Part shown: positions 1-7,218 of the stretch, piece after piece
How the letters are laid out: each line of letters begins with the position of its first letter
How positions within the stretch are numbered: the stretch's first letter is position 1
NCBI GenBank assembly: GCA_964632755.1
Contig: CAZWDT010000038.1
Coordinates: forward strand, 1-29,599
Source: JAFGMR01 sp964632755
Lineage (GTDB): Archaea; Halobacteriota; Methanosarcinia; Methanotrichales; Methanotrichaceae
Direction: 5' to 3'
DNA: 29,599 bases
Position numbers and translations under genes: made by a program
The notes under the pieces: generated by a model
Told to the model about the DNA's origin: nothing
What the model saw: the letters and a program-made list of their open reading frames with translations, nothing else
The model's database searches: none

Positions 1-2
1 TC

Positions 3-1502
3 CTCCTCTCGATCGTCCTACTTGCCACAACCGAGGCGAGCCTCGGGGCGGAGGGGCCAGCCGTTGTGGAGATCCCCTCCCTGACCCCTGTTCATGCGAG
101 CGAGATCATCGATAGGATGATGTCCAACCAGGCGGTGGAGTACAAAAAGGTCATGGTGGTCGGCAACCTCGACCTGAGCGACCTTGATCGGCCGATTGCC
201 CAGACCGTGAAGATCACCAACTCGACCTTTCGAGACGATATCACCTTCGACAAGTCGACGTTCAACAAGGGCGTCAACCTGAGCGGATGCACATTCCTCG
301 GAAATGCAAGCTTCGCCGAGGTCCAGTTCGAGGGAGATGCCAACTTCGCAGCAACCGACTTCGCAAGGCCTGCCGACTTTCGGGTGACCAGGTTCGAGGG
401 GCTTGCAACCTTCATCTCCGCCCACTTCCGCGAGGGCGCCTCCTTCGGCTACTCCCAGTTCGCCAAGATCGCGATCTTCGCCCAATGCATCTTCGACGGG
501 GAGGCAGCATTCCCAAACGCCCAGTTCAATGGCGACGCCATATTCCTGCAGAGCCGGATCGAGGGGGATGGCGACTTCCAGCTGGCCCAGTTCGCAAGCC
601 TCGCCTCGTTCTGGAACGCCCGCCTGGGCGGGGAGGCTGACTTCCTCAATGCCCAGTTCCTGGGAACGGCTAACTTCGGCAACGCCACATTCGCCGGAAA
701 TGCCACGTTCGTTGGAACGCAGTTTTCCGGAAACGTCGTCTTTCGCGAGGCCCGCTTTGGGAAGGACGCCTATTTCGGCCTTGCCAACTTCGAGGGCTTC
801 TCCGACTTCACTGCATCCCGCTTCGAAGGCCTGGCCATCTTTGCGGTGACCAAGTTCGCGGATAACGCCCGTTTTCTGGACTCCAGCTTCGACGGCCAGC
901 TGGTCCTGGAGAGTGCCCGCATCTACTCGATGCAGCTCGATGGCGCAACGTTCGGTCCAAAGGCCACGATCACGTTGAAGGATGCCGACTTCACCCGCCT
1001 CATGGCCAGATGGAATGCGATAAAGGACCGCCTGGTCTACGATCCCACAGCGTACCTCGCGCTCGTGAAGAACTATCGAAACCTCGAGTGGAGGACCGAT
1101 GCAAACGACTGCTACTATCGTTATCGTCGACTGAGCCAGGCCCAGGAGGGACTGAGCTTCGCAAAGCTGAACGACCTCATCGCCTGGCAGTCATGCGGCT
1201 ACGGCGTGCGTCCCAGCTACACCATAATCTGGTCGGTCATACTGATAATCCTCTTCGGCCTTGCCTACTGGGGAGGAAACGGCATCAGAAAGAGGCGCTT
1301 TGGAGAGGAGGAAGGGGGAGGAGAGGCGCGGATCTCCCTCGGCGACGCTATGCACTTTTCCGCCATGACGTTCACCGCCCAGTCGCCGCCGAAGCTCTAT
1401 CCTGTGGACCTCTACAAGCACGTCGCTATGGTGCAGGGGCTCCTCGGATGGTTCCTGCTTGGCCTATTCGTGGTCGTCCTGAGCGGAGCGTTGATAAGAT
1501 AA
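3..1502 (+). CDS. Secreted pentapeptide-repeat protein with C-terminal 2TM pore-like module (5' truncated)
   Basis: The frame is open from the window edge and the first visible residues (LLSIVLLATTEASLGAEG) look like the end of a signal peptide, so the true start lies upstream; the internal GTG at 66 is not the start. About 250 residues then repeat a five-residue pattern with F or L every fifth position (for example ATFISAHF, ADFLNAQF, ANFGNATF), which is the right-handed quadrilateral beta-helix of pentapeptide-repeat proteins. After a charged linker (roughly codons 330-400) come two hydrophobic segments, IIWSVILIILFGLAYW and LLGWFLLGLFVVVLSGAL, separated by a short loop containing MHFSAMTFTAQSPP. 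That layout resembles the TM-pore loop-TM unit of two-TM potassium channels, but a TVGYG-type selectivity filter is absent. Function unknown; membrane-anchored extracellular helix is inferred. Confidence 0.8.
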   Translation, partial: LLSIVLLATTEASLGAEGPAVVEIPSLTPVHASEIIDRMMSNQAVEYKKVMVVGNLDLSDLDRPIAQTVKITNSTFRDDITFDKSTFNKGVNLSGCTFLGNASFAEVQFEGDANFAATDFARPADFRVTRFEGLATFISAHFREGASFGYSQFAKIAIFAQCIFDGEAAFPNAQFNGDAIFLQSRIEGDGDFQLAQFASLASFWNARLGGEADFLNAQFLGTANFGNATFAGNATFVGTQFSGNVVFREARFGKDAYFGLANFEGFSDFTASRFEGLAIFAVTKFADNARFLDSSFDGQLVLESARIYSMQLDGATFGPKATITLKDADFTRLMARWNAIKDRLVYDPTAYLALVKNYRNLEWRTDANDCYYRYRRLSQAQEGLSFAKLNDLIAWQSCGYGVRPSYTIIWSVILIILFGLAYWGGNGIRKRRFGEEEGGGEARISLGDAMHFSAMTFTAQSPPKLYPVDLYKHVAMVQGLLGWFLLGLFVVVLSGALIR

Positions 1503-1557
1503 CTCGATTGGGTCATCGGGAAAGTTGATATATGAGATCGCTATAGGTGAACGGCGA

Positions 1558-1692
1558 GGGCGTGTGGCCTAGCCAGGAACCTGGTCACGGCCTAGTTCCC
1601 TAGAAGCGGTCTGGTCAAGGCCAGACAGCTGGACAGGACATGGCGGCAGCCTCCTAAGCTGTAAGTCGGGGGTTCGAATCCCCCCACGCCCG
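1558..1692 (+). tRNA. tRNA-Arg (anticodon CCT) with an apparent D-loop intron
   Basis: Acceptor arms GGGCGTG (1558-1564) and CACGCCC (1685-1691) pair perfectly, with discriminator G1692. The T arm is GGGGG-TTCGAAT-CCCCC (1668-1684). The anticodon arm is GCAGC-CTCCTAA-GCTGT (1646-1662), giving T33, anticodon CCT (1653-1655) and A37-A38, so it reads AGG codons as arginine. The variable loop is 5 nt. Between the acceptor stem and the anticodon stem there are 81 nt instead of about 20. Removing 60 nt (1576-1635, or the equivalent cut shifted by up to 3 nt) leaves a normal D arm, GCCT-AGCCAGGACA-TGGC, with A14, G15, G18-G19 and A21, and a 75-nt mature tRNA. CCA is not encoded. There is no intron at the usual 37/38 site. 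Confidence 0.88.
1576..1635 (+). other. Candidate 60-nt non-canonical intron in the D-loop of tRNA-Arg(CCT)
   Basis: The boundary is ambiguous because AGG occurs at both ends (1575-1577 and 1635-1637). The insert folds: GTCTGG (1609-1614) pairs with CCAGAC (1621-1626), and GGAAC (1576-1580) can pair with GTTCC (1595-1599). GCCA (1572-1575) can pair with TGGC (1641-1644) and CCTG (1580-1583) with CAGG (1634-1637), which would bring the junctions together in a relaxed bulge-helix-bulge-like form. It also holds a second copy of GGCCTAG (1589-1595), duplicating 1566-1572 in the D arm. Confidence 0.65.
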
Positions 1693-1702
1693 CTAAAACA
1701 TA

Positions 1703-1707
1703 TTTTT
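1703..1707 (+). terminator. Short oligo-T after tRNA-Arg
   Basis: A run of five T follows the tRNA 3' end by about 10 nt, which fits archaeal T-tract termination. It lies between two convergent genes, so it may serve only the tRNA. Confidence 0.4.
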
Positions 1708-1712
1708 GTCGC

Positions 1713-2585
1713 TCATGGAATTATCTTCGATATCTCGAGCTCCAATATATCCTGAGCCCCCGCCTTCTTGAGCCGCGGAATTAGCAGGTTCACCTGGGAC
1801 CTATCGACCACGCTCTCCACTGCATAGAATCCTGAGTTGTAGAGCTTGGAGATCGTGGGATTCTTCATGCTGGGAAGGACGGAGACCACCTCGTCGATCC
1901 TGCCCTCAGGGACGTTCATATCCAGAAGGACGCACCCCCGTGCCCTGATCACGCCCGAGATGAGGGTCTCTAAGGCCAGTATCTCCTCGCGTTTGGCAGG
2001 ATCAGCCCAGCTCTCCTTGTTTGCGATCAGCTCTGAAGTGGACTCCAGTATGACGTCGATGATCTTCAGGCCGTTCTTTACGAGCGTCGATCCTGTCTCC
2101 GTCAGATCCACAACGACGTCGGTAAGCTCTGGTACCTTCGCCTCCGTTGCCCCATAGGAGAACTGGATCTCGACAGGAATGCCGAGACCCAGGAAGAACT
2201 CGCGAGTAAGCCTTGGGTACTCGGTCGAGATCCGGCTCCCTGGAAGGATCTCCTTGGCGCTCGATATATCCAAGCCCTCCGGGACTGCCACAACGACCTT
2301 CACCCTCCCCGGCCCCTGCTTGCCGTAGTTGAGCTCCGTTACCGTAACCACATCCGATCCGGACTCCTTGATCCAGTCAGTGCCGGATATCCCCAGGTCG
2401 AAGTAGCCCTTTGCCACGTAGCCAGGGATCTCCTGGGGGCGCAGGATCTTTATCTTGCCGATTCGAGGGTCGTTAACCCTTGCGTTGTACTCCCTCTCCG
2501 TCCTCCTTATCTCCAAACCCGCCTGCTCGAACAGGTGCAAGGTCTGGTTCAACAGGCTGCCCTTGGGAACTGCAATATCTATCAT
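1713..2585 (-). CDS. hisG: ATP phosphoribosyltransferase HisG, long form
   Basis: Catalyses the first step of histidine synthesis, joining ATP and PRPP to give N1-(5-phosphoribosyl)-ATP. The 290-residue length matches the long (HisG-L) form, which carries a C-terminal ACT-like domain for histidine feedback and does not need HisZ. The N-terminus IAVPKGSL, the segment LGISGTDWIKESGSDV and the PRPP-binding stretch DVVVDLTETGSTLVKNGL are typical of the catalytic domain (about residues 1-210). Roughly residues 215-290, ending in NLLIPRLKKAGAQDILELEISKI, form the regulatory domain. It is convergent with the tRNA gene and has its own promoter, with no other his gene in the window. ATG at 2585 is the natural start, since the protein begins exactly at the conserved first strand. 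Confidence 0.96.
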   Translation of the reverse strand: MIDIAVPKGSLLNQTLHLFEQAGLEIRRTEREYNARVNDPRIGKIKILRPQEIPGYVAKGYFDLGISGTDWIKESGSDVVTVTELNYGKQGPGRVKVVVAVPEGLDISSAKEILPGSRISTEYPRLTREFFLGLGIPVEIQFSYGATEAKVPELTDVVVDLTETGSTLVKNGLKIIDVILESTSELIANKESWADPAKREEILALETLISGVIRARGCVLLDMNVPEGRIDEVVSVLPSMKNPTISKLYNSGFYAVESVVDRSQVNLLIPRLKKAGAQDILELEISKIIP

Positions 2586-2615
2586 GGGGAACTTCCTTGA
2601 GTTGGAGGCAATAGG

Positions 2616-2629
2616 ATCATATATTTTTG
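2616..2629 (-). promoter_or_regulatory. TATA box of hisG
   Basis: CAAAAATATATGAT on the minus strand lies about 30-45 bp upstream of the hisG ATG, implying a very short 5' leader. Confidence 0.5.
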
Positions 2630-2641
2630 CCTTGTGCTCAG

Positions 2642-2845
2642 CCCAGGCCGAAGGGCTGGGCGGAAAGNNNNNNNNNNNNNNNNNNNNNNNNNNNNNNNNN
2701 NNNNNNNNNNNNNNNNNNNNNNNNNNNNNNNNNNNNNNNNNNNNNNNNNNNNNNNNNNNNNNNNNNNACCAGGCCGAAGGGCTGGGCGGAAAGACCAGGC
2801 CGAAGGGCTGGGCGGAAAGACCAGGCCGAAGGGCTGGGCGGAAAG
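2642..2845. repeat. 26-bp tandem repeat interrupted by an assembly gap
   Basis: Four visible copies of a 26-bp unit beginning ACCAGGCCGAAGG and ending GGGCGGAAAG lie at 2642-2667, 2768-2793, 2794-2819 and 2820-2845. The first differs only in its first base (C for A). The copies abut without spacers, so this is not a CRISPR array. A degenerate extension (ACCGGCTTCAAAGG...) follows to about 2880. Each unit can form a small hairpin, CCAG-GCC against GGGCTGG with one mismatch. True copy number is unknown because 100 N sit inside. Confidence 0.9.
2668..2767. other. Assembly gap of 100 N
   Basis: Exactly 100 N, the usual placeholder for a gap of unknown size. Both edges are copies of the 26-bp repeat, which explains the break. 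Confidence 0.98.
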
Positions 2846-2992
2846 ACCGGCTTCAAAGGCCGGGCTGTAGAGGCCGGGCCGCAAGCACTTGGAGCAGGCG
2901 AAGAGATCCGGCGGCATTGGGCCTCCTTTGGCCTTTGTGCGAACATGCTCAATTGGTTGAGGTAAATTGCCCATCTGGCCAATCTTTAGCAT
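2768..2992 (-). CDS. Hypothetical small ORF running into the tandem repeat (3' end lost in gap)
   Basis: From ATG at 2992 the minus strand reads MLKIGQMGNLPQPIEHV, then PPDLFACSKCLRPG, then about 35 residues encoded by the 26-bp repeat. An AAGGAGG Shine-Dalgarno-like sequence lies 10 nt before the ATG, which is the main reason to list it. The CSKC pair could be half of a zinc knuckle. Because 26 is not a multiple of three, the repeat is read in a different frame in each copy, so the repeat-encoded tail is unlikely to be conserved protein. It may be a small gene disrupted by repeat expansion, or chance. Confidence 0.25.
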
Positions 2993-3083
2993 GACCGCAA
3001 TGCCTCCTTATGGTGATCTCTTTTACCCAGCATCTCAACCATCCTCACGATAGGGAAAGAGTGGGATCACTCCCTATTTCAAC

Positions 3084-3138
3084 CACGAATGAACACGAAT
3101 GAACGCTAATATTATCCTTTAATTTGCGTGAATTTGCG
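3084..3138. repeat. Two adjacent 10-bp tandem duplications
   Basis: CACGAATGAA occurs twice back to back (3084-3093, 3094-3103), and AATTTGCG occurs at 3121-3128 and 3131-3138, again with a 10-bp period. Similar low-complexity CACGAA-rich tracts are seen in intergenic DNA of many genomes; a related tract is at 9417-9460 here. Confidence 0.6.
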
Positions 3139-3364
3139 GTTTTTATGGGCGTGTATATGCCGATTAATGGGGTTTTAAGCATGCTATAGTTGACAATAGG
3201 TCCAAGTGGTGGATCGGCAACCTTCAAGCAATTGAGCGGTTATCTTTATGCCTCGTCGGCGATCTCGGCAAGCATCGGCGATCTCTCCCGATCGGAGATA
3301 GGTCAAGCTGCCCATGGCCGTTTGCATTTCCCCGCCCCACTGCCTTCTAGCATCGGACGCCAGC

Positions 3365-3401
3365 TGGCCGGGAACGACTGCTCGCCGCGGACGCCCGGCT
3401 A
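3365..3401. other. GC-rich hairpin
   Basis: GCCGGG (3367-3372) pairs with CCCGGC (3394-3399), extendable by one G-T and one T-A pair, with a 21-nt loop. No T-run follows on the plus strand, so terminator function is doubtful. Confidence 0.4.
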
Positions 3402-3419
3402 AGTCGAGATCTTAGAAAA

Positions 3420-3429
3420 TATTTATAAA
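3420..3429 (+). promoter_or_regulatory. TATA box of the metallophosphoesterase gene
   Basis: TATTTATAAA lies about 45 bp upstream of the TTG start at 3474, giving a leader of roughly 20-25 nt. Confidence 0.55.
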
Positions 3430-3473
3430 GAGTATGAGCTAATAAGGAGGCGCAGCAATGGAGGCAGGGCATA

Positions 3474-4403
3474 TTGTCGATAATTGCGATATCAGACACC
3501 CATTTCGGCCTGAGCTCGTCTACCCTGAGACAAGCCAAGAGGGTGGACTTTCTGATCTGGGAGATGTGGAGGTATGGAGATGGCTGCGAGGAGATTGTGC
3601 TTCTCGGCGACATCCTCGACCTCTGGCGTTCCCGCCCGGAGGCAGCGGTCAGGGCCTCGAGATACTTCTTCCAGAAGCTCTCCGAGCTCCAGATGAAGAT
3701 AAGCTATGTGATCGGCAACCACGATCACCATCTGACTGTCATGACGAAGGAGAGCGAGCTCATGGAGAGAATCGCCCGAGGGGACCTCTTCTCGGTCTAT
3801 ACGCCCAACCTCAGCTGGAGCCAGTCGATAAACGGCCTCATGATGAATATGCACTACCCAACATACTCCCTGCGCCGAAAAGGCCGCAGATACCTCTTCA
3901 CCCACGGCCACCATCTAGACGGCATCCAGGCCCATTCCTTCAGGCTGATGAAGGGGATGAGGAAGATCTGCGGGAAAGAGATGACCCCGGCCGACCTGGA
4001 GATGATGATGGCCTACACCTACGAGGGCATATACCGCTCGAGCCTCTTCGGGGGGCTGGTTGGCTTGGAGGAGGGGCTTTGGAAGGCATCCCGTCTGTTC
4101 GACCGGATGGGCTCCGGGCTTGTGAGGGACCCTGTGAAGCGGCAGTATCGGTCGATCGACCGCTTCATAAAGGATCGGGGGCTTTCCCCGGTCGACCTCT
4201 TCGTCTACGGCGATACGCATAGGGCAGGGGCATATAGAAGCCGCGACGGACCGCTTGCGATGAACGCCGGCTGCTTTGCGAGGAGCAATGGCCGCCGGCT
4301 GGAGACGCCAAACACCTACATCGTCATCTCCGACGATGAGATATGCCTGAGGGAGATGGGCAGACGCGATCCAATCCGGAGGCTTGCGCTGCCGGGTCGA
4401 TAG
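3474..4403 (+). CDS. Calcineurin-like metallophosphoesterase
   Basis: A 309-residue protein of the binuclear-metal phosphoesterase superfamily. The metal-binding motifs appear in order: SDTHFG (near residue 7), GDILDLW (about 45), GNHDHH (about 80), THGHHLDG and YGDTHRAG near the C-terminus. The GDILDLW form recalls the LpxH/UDP-2,3-diacylglucosamine-hydrolase-like branch, but archaea lack lipid A, so the substrate is unknown. The start is a TTG that puts the first strand at residues 2-6 as in the family; GGAGG at 3459-3463 lies 10 nt before it. A better-looking ATG with AAGGAGG upstream sits at 3458 in another frame. The gene ends 53 nt before the nitroreductase gene and may be co-transcribed with it. 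Confidence 0.88.
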   Translation: MSIIAISDTHFGLSSSTLRQAKRVDFLIWEMWRYGDGCEEIVLLGDILDLWRSRPEAAVRASRYFFQKLSELQMKISYVIGNHDHHLTVMTKESELMERIARGDLFSVYTPNLSWSQSINGLMMNMHYPTYSLRRKGRRYLFTHGHHLDGIQAHSFRLMKGMRKICGKEMTPADLEMMMAYTYEGIYRSSLFGGLVGLEEGLWKASRLFDRMGSGLVRDPVKRQYRSIDRFIKDRGLSPVDLFVYGDTHRAGAYRSRDGPLAMNAGCFARSNGRRLETPNTYIVISDDEICLREMGRRDPIRRLALPGR

Positions 4404-4456
4404 CGCCTCATCGGTCATCATCATATTCTTATCCTTTGGTGCAGATAGAACTGGCG

Positions 4457-4975
4457 ATGAAGCTCATGGATGCCCTGGAGGGTCGAAGGTCTGTCCGGAG
4501 GTACGACAGCCGGCCCGTCCCCAAAGCCCTCGTGCTCGAGCTCTTGAGGGCAGCCGAGGCCGCGCCCTCTGCGGGGAACCTTCGAGCTAGGAAGTACATC
4601 GTCGTCGGCCGGCCTGACCTCAGGAAGGCCTTGGCTCTCGCCGCCTATGGACAGAAGCAGGTGGAGGAGGCGCCCATACTGATTGTTGTCCTGGCAGACT
4701 TCGATCGATCCCGCACGAGGTACGGCGACAGGGGCTACCTCTACGCCATGCTGGATGCGGCCTCGGCGATCACATGCCTCCTCCTCGCAGCCTTTGACAC
4801 AGGCCTCGGCGCCTGCTGGAACGGCGCCTTCGATGATCAAATGGTCAAGGATCTCCTGAGGTACTCCGAGGATCTCGTCCCTGTCGGCATCATCTCACTG
4901 GGTTGGCCTCTCGAAAGCCCCCCGGCGCCGCCTCGTCGGAGCATGGAGGAGCTGGTGCGCTGGGAGATAGAGTGA
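4457..4975 (+). CDS. Nitroreductase family protein (FMN-dependent)
   Basis: A 172-residue member of the nitroreductase fold, somewhat short for the family. MDALEGRRSVRRYDSRPVP at the N-terminus contains the RRSVRRY flavin-phosphate-binding motif, followed by AAPSAGNLRARKYIVV, the usual FMN-contact stretch. DAASAITCLLLAAFDTGLGACWNGAF and the C-terminal IISLGWP are also typical. It probably uses FMN and NAD(P)H or a ferredoxin-linked donor on an unknown substrate. ATG at 4457 is preferred; ATG at 4466 would start exactly at MDALEG and is equally possible. A longer in-frame start at 4343 lies inside the previous gene and lacks family similarity. The stop TGA overlaps the GTG of elp3, which suggests translational coupling. 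Confidence 0.9.
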   Translation: MKLMDALEGRRSVRRYDSRPVPKALVLELLRAAEAAPSAGNLRARKYIVVGRPDLRKALALAAYGQKQVEEAPILIVVLADFDRSRTRYGDRGYLYAMLDAASAITCLLLAAFDTGLGACWNGAFDDQMVKDLLRYSEDLVPVGIISLGWPLESPPAPPRRSMEELVRWEIE

Positions 4976-6519
4976 AAGGAGATGGAGTGAAGGGAGTTTT
5001 TAGGGGGATAGTCGACTCCATCCTGGCCGGGGAGATCGAGACGGAAGCGCAGCTGGATGCTAGGAAGAGAGAGGCGGCATCCCTCCTCGGCCTCGACGGC
5101 CTGCCCGGCAATGCGACGATCCTCGGATGTGCCACAATGGAAGAGCGCGAGCGTCTCCATCTGCTCGTTCGAAAGCCCACGCGCACCCTCTCGGGCGTCG
5201 CCGTGATCGCTGCCATGACTTCGCCTGCCCCGTGCCCCCATGGAGTATGCGTTCCATGTCCCGGTGGTGTGTGCGAAAACACTCCCCAGAGCTACACTGG
5301 AAGGGAGCCTGCAGCAATGCGGGGCTTCCAACACCGCTGGGATCCATACGATCAGGTCAGGGCGAGGCTCGCCCAGCTGGAGGAAATAGGACACTCGGTC
5401 GACAAGGCGGAGCTGATCGTCATGGGCGGGACATTCTCCGCAAGGCCGCGCGGCTATCGACATTGGTTCGTAAAGCGCGCCCTCCAGGCCATGAACGATC
5501 ACCCCGGCCCGGCAAGCCAATGGATGTCGTTTTCCGCCATCGCCAGGGCCAATAGCAGTGCCAGAGTTCGGAACATTGGAACCACATTCGAGACGAGGCC
5601 CGACTGCTGCGGACCTCGCGATATCCATTCCATGCTCAGCCTCGGGGGAACGAAGGTGGAGCTTGGCGTCCAGAGCGTAAGCGACGAGATCCTGGAAAGG
5701 ATGAGGCGAGGCCACGCCGTTGCTGACTCCATTGAAGCCAATCGCCGCCTTCGCAATGCAGGGCTCAAGGTGGGATTCCACATGATGCCCGGCCTTCCCG
5801 GATCGTCCAGGGAGGACGACCGGAGATGCTTCAAGGAGCTCTTCGATAGTCCTGATCTTCGGCCGGACTACCTGAAGATCTATCCCACGCTCGTCCTCGC
5901 GGGGACGAAGCTCCACCGGCTCTATCTCAAGGGAGAGTTCGAGCCCCTCAACGACCAGGATGCGGCGGAGCTGATATCTCGAATAAAGGAGATCCTCCCC
6001 CCCTACGTCCGCCTGCAGAGGGTGCAGAGGGATATCCCCGCCCGCCTGATCGTTGCAGGCGTTAAAAAGAGCAACCTGCGCCAGCTGGCAGGAGATCTAT
6101 TGAAGCGAAGGGGTGGCAGCTGCAGCTGCATCCGCTGTCGGGAGGCAGGACTTAGGGGGGTCACATCCGGAGAGTTCGCGTTTAAAGAGAGGTCCTACAT
6201 GGCCTGCGGGGCAAAGGAGGAGTTCCTATCCTTCGAGGACGAAGAAGGATCCCTAGTGGGCTTCCTCAGGCTGCGCCTGGGGGATGTGGCGAGGATCAGG
6301 GAGCTGCACGTCTATGGGCCGCTCGTCCCAATAGGGAGCCGAAGAGGGGGATGGCAACATCGAGGTTACGGCGCGAGGCTTCTTCAGGCAGCCGAGGAGA
6401 TCTGCGTGGATGCGGGGTATGAGAGGCTTTTCGTTACGAGCGGCATAGGGGCTCGAGGTTACTATGAGGGACTGGGGTATCATCTCCAGGAGCCGTATAT
6501 GGAAAAATCGCTCGGCTGA
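4972..6519 (+). CDS. elp3: Archaeal Elp3: tRNA uridine-34 acetyltransferase/radical SAM enzyme
   Basis: Elp3 makes the carboxymethyl side chain of wobble uridine in tRNA from acetyl-CoA by radical SAM chemistry. From GTG 4972 the protein has 515 residues, slightly shorter than most Elp3. The cluster CPHGVCVPC (C-x4-C-x2-C) gives the 4Fe-4S site, followed by CPGGVCENTPQSYTGREPAAMR, a highly conserved Elp3 stretch. LGVQSVSDEILERMRRGH and GFHMMPGLPGSS complete the radical SAM barrel. The C-terminus is a GNAT domain with HRGYGARLL as acetyl-CoA pyrophosphate loop and YYEGLGY at the end. The GTG at 4972 overlaps the preceding TGA (GTGA); a second GTG at 4987, after AAGGAG, is an alternative. In archaea Elp3 works without Elp1/2/4-6. 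Confidence 0.94.
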   Translation: MKGDGVKGVFRGIVDSILAGEIETEAQLDARKREAASLLGLDGLPGNATILGCATMEERERLHLLVRKPTRTLSGVAVIAAMTSPAPCPHGVCVPCPGGVCENTPQSYTGREPAAMRGFQHRWDPYDQVRARLAQLEEIGHSVDKAELIVMGGTFSARPRGYRHWFVKRALQAMNDHPGPASQWMSFSAIARANSSARVRNIGTTFETRPDCCGPRDIHSMLSLGGTKVELGVQSVSDEILERMRRGHAVADSIEANRRLRNAGLKVGFHMMPGLPGSSREDDRRCFKELFDSPDLRPDYLKIYPTLVLAGTKLHRLYLKGEFEPLNDQDAAELISRIKEILPPYVRLQRVQRDIPARLIVAGVKKSNLRQLAGDLLKRRGGSCSCIRCREAGLRGVTSGEFAFKERSYMACGAKEEFLSFEDEEGSLVGFLRLRLGDVARIRELHVYGPLVPIGSRRGGWQHRGYGARLLQAAEEICVDAGYERLFVTSGIGARGYYEGLGYHLQEPYMEKSLG

Positions 6520-6538
6520 TCTGCGGGGTACCAAAACG

Positions 6539-6548
6539 ATTAAATATC
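6539..6548 (+). promoter_or_regulatory. TATA box of rps8e
   Basis: ATTAAATATC lies about 35-45 bp upstream of the S8e ATG at 6583, giving a short leader typical of ribosomal protein genes. Confidence 0.45.
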
Positions 6549-6582
6549 GAGTCCCAAAACTAGGCAAGGTCCGAGGTATTGT

Positions 6583-6963
6583 ATGAGGTGGCAAGGAAAA
6601 TCTGCACGAAAGGCCAGTGGTGGAAGGCTCATCATCTGCCGGGGAAAGCGTAAGTTCGAGATCGGAAGAGAGGCTGGCGACACGACCATAGCCCCAACAA
6701 GGAAGAAGACGATGGAGACGATGGGCGGCAATCAGAAGACGCGCCTTCTCAGGGGCGACGTGGCCTGTGTCTCAGATCCCAAGACCGGAGGGGCAAGGAA
6801 GGCAAAGATCGAGACCGTTGTAGATAATAAGGCCAATCTGCACTACATCAGAAGGAATATCGTCACCAGAGGGGCGATCATCAAGACCGATTTAGGGAAT
6901 GCCCGGGTGACCAATCGGCCCAGCCAGGAAGGCATAATCAACGCAGTGCTGATCGCGGAGTAG
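6583..6963 (+). CDS. rps8e: 30S ribosomal protein S8e
   Basis: A 126-residue protein starting MRWQGKSARKASGGRL, the standard S8e N-terminus, followed by the basic segment KKTMETMGGNQKTRLL and a C-terminal RNA-binding domain with the ITRGAII-like stretch IVTRGAIIKTDLGNARVTNRPSQEGIINAVL. S8e is found only in archaea and eukaryotes, where it belongs to the small subunit body. Length agrees with archaeal orthologues (about 125-130). It has its own promoter and sits just before the DUF1922 gene with a 33-nt gap. Confidence 0.97.
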   Translation: MRWQGKSARKASGGRLIICRGKRKFEIGREAGDTTIAPTRKKTMETMGGNQKTRLLRGDVACVSDPKTGGARKAKIETVVDNKANLHYIRRNIVTRGAIIKTDLGNARVTNRPSQEGIINAVLIAE

Positions 6964-6996
6964 GCTTTGCCGCTCCGGCATGATTCATTTTGCATC

Positions 6997-7218
6997 ATGT
7001 TTATCGTATTCAGATGTTCCGGCTGCGGCCGCCATCTCTATGCTCCAAGAGGCGCCAAGACTCGCACCTGCCCTTGCGGGAAGCGCCTTTATCTGGACAA
7101 GGTCCAAATACTGGCGACGGCAGAAAGCGCTTCCGCTGCAGGCGAGATGGTCAGGACCTTTCAGCTTCAAGGACAGGCCACAACGGGCTTTGCCCGAGCA
7201 CGCCTGCATCCGAAGTAA
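6997..7218 (+). CDS. DUF1922 zinc-ribbon-like protein
   Basis: A 73-residue protein starting MFIVFRCSGCGRHLYAPRGAKTR, with CxxC pairs CSGC and CPC/CGK that form a rubredoxin-like zinc site as in DUF1922 of methanogens. The C-terminal part (ATAESASAAGEMVRTFQL) is a predicted helix. The ATG at 6997 is preferred over 6967, because the family begins directly with the first strand. Its position right after S8e suggests co-transcription, but its role is unknown. Confidence 0.75.
   Translation: MFIVFRCSGCGRHLYAPRGAKTRTCPCGKRLYLDKVQILATAESASAAGEMVRTFQLQGQATTGFARARLHPK

Larger units (their letters stand above)
2993..3419. other. Non-coding stretch upstream of the metallophosphoesterase
   Basis: No ORF with a convincing product on either strand. 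It holds the paired 10-bp tandem repeats at 3084-3138 and a GC-rich hairpin at 3365-3401. The open frame at 3190-3402 has no ribosome-binding site or recognisable motif. Confidence 0.6.

Noticed and set aside
2642..2845. Possible CRISPR array at the 26-bp repeats
   Set aside because: The units abut directly with no unique spacers, no leader and no cas genes; this is a tandem repeat.
3458..4222. 254-codon frame overlapping the metallophosphoesterase, with a good Shine-Dalgarno
   Set aside because: The protein is rich in R, P and G with no motif, whereas the other frame carries every phosphoesterase motif; kept only as a finding about the start.
4837..5916. 359-codon minus-strand open frame
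   Set aside because: It lies fully antisense to the conserved Elp3 gene and has no recognisable domain.
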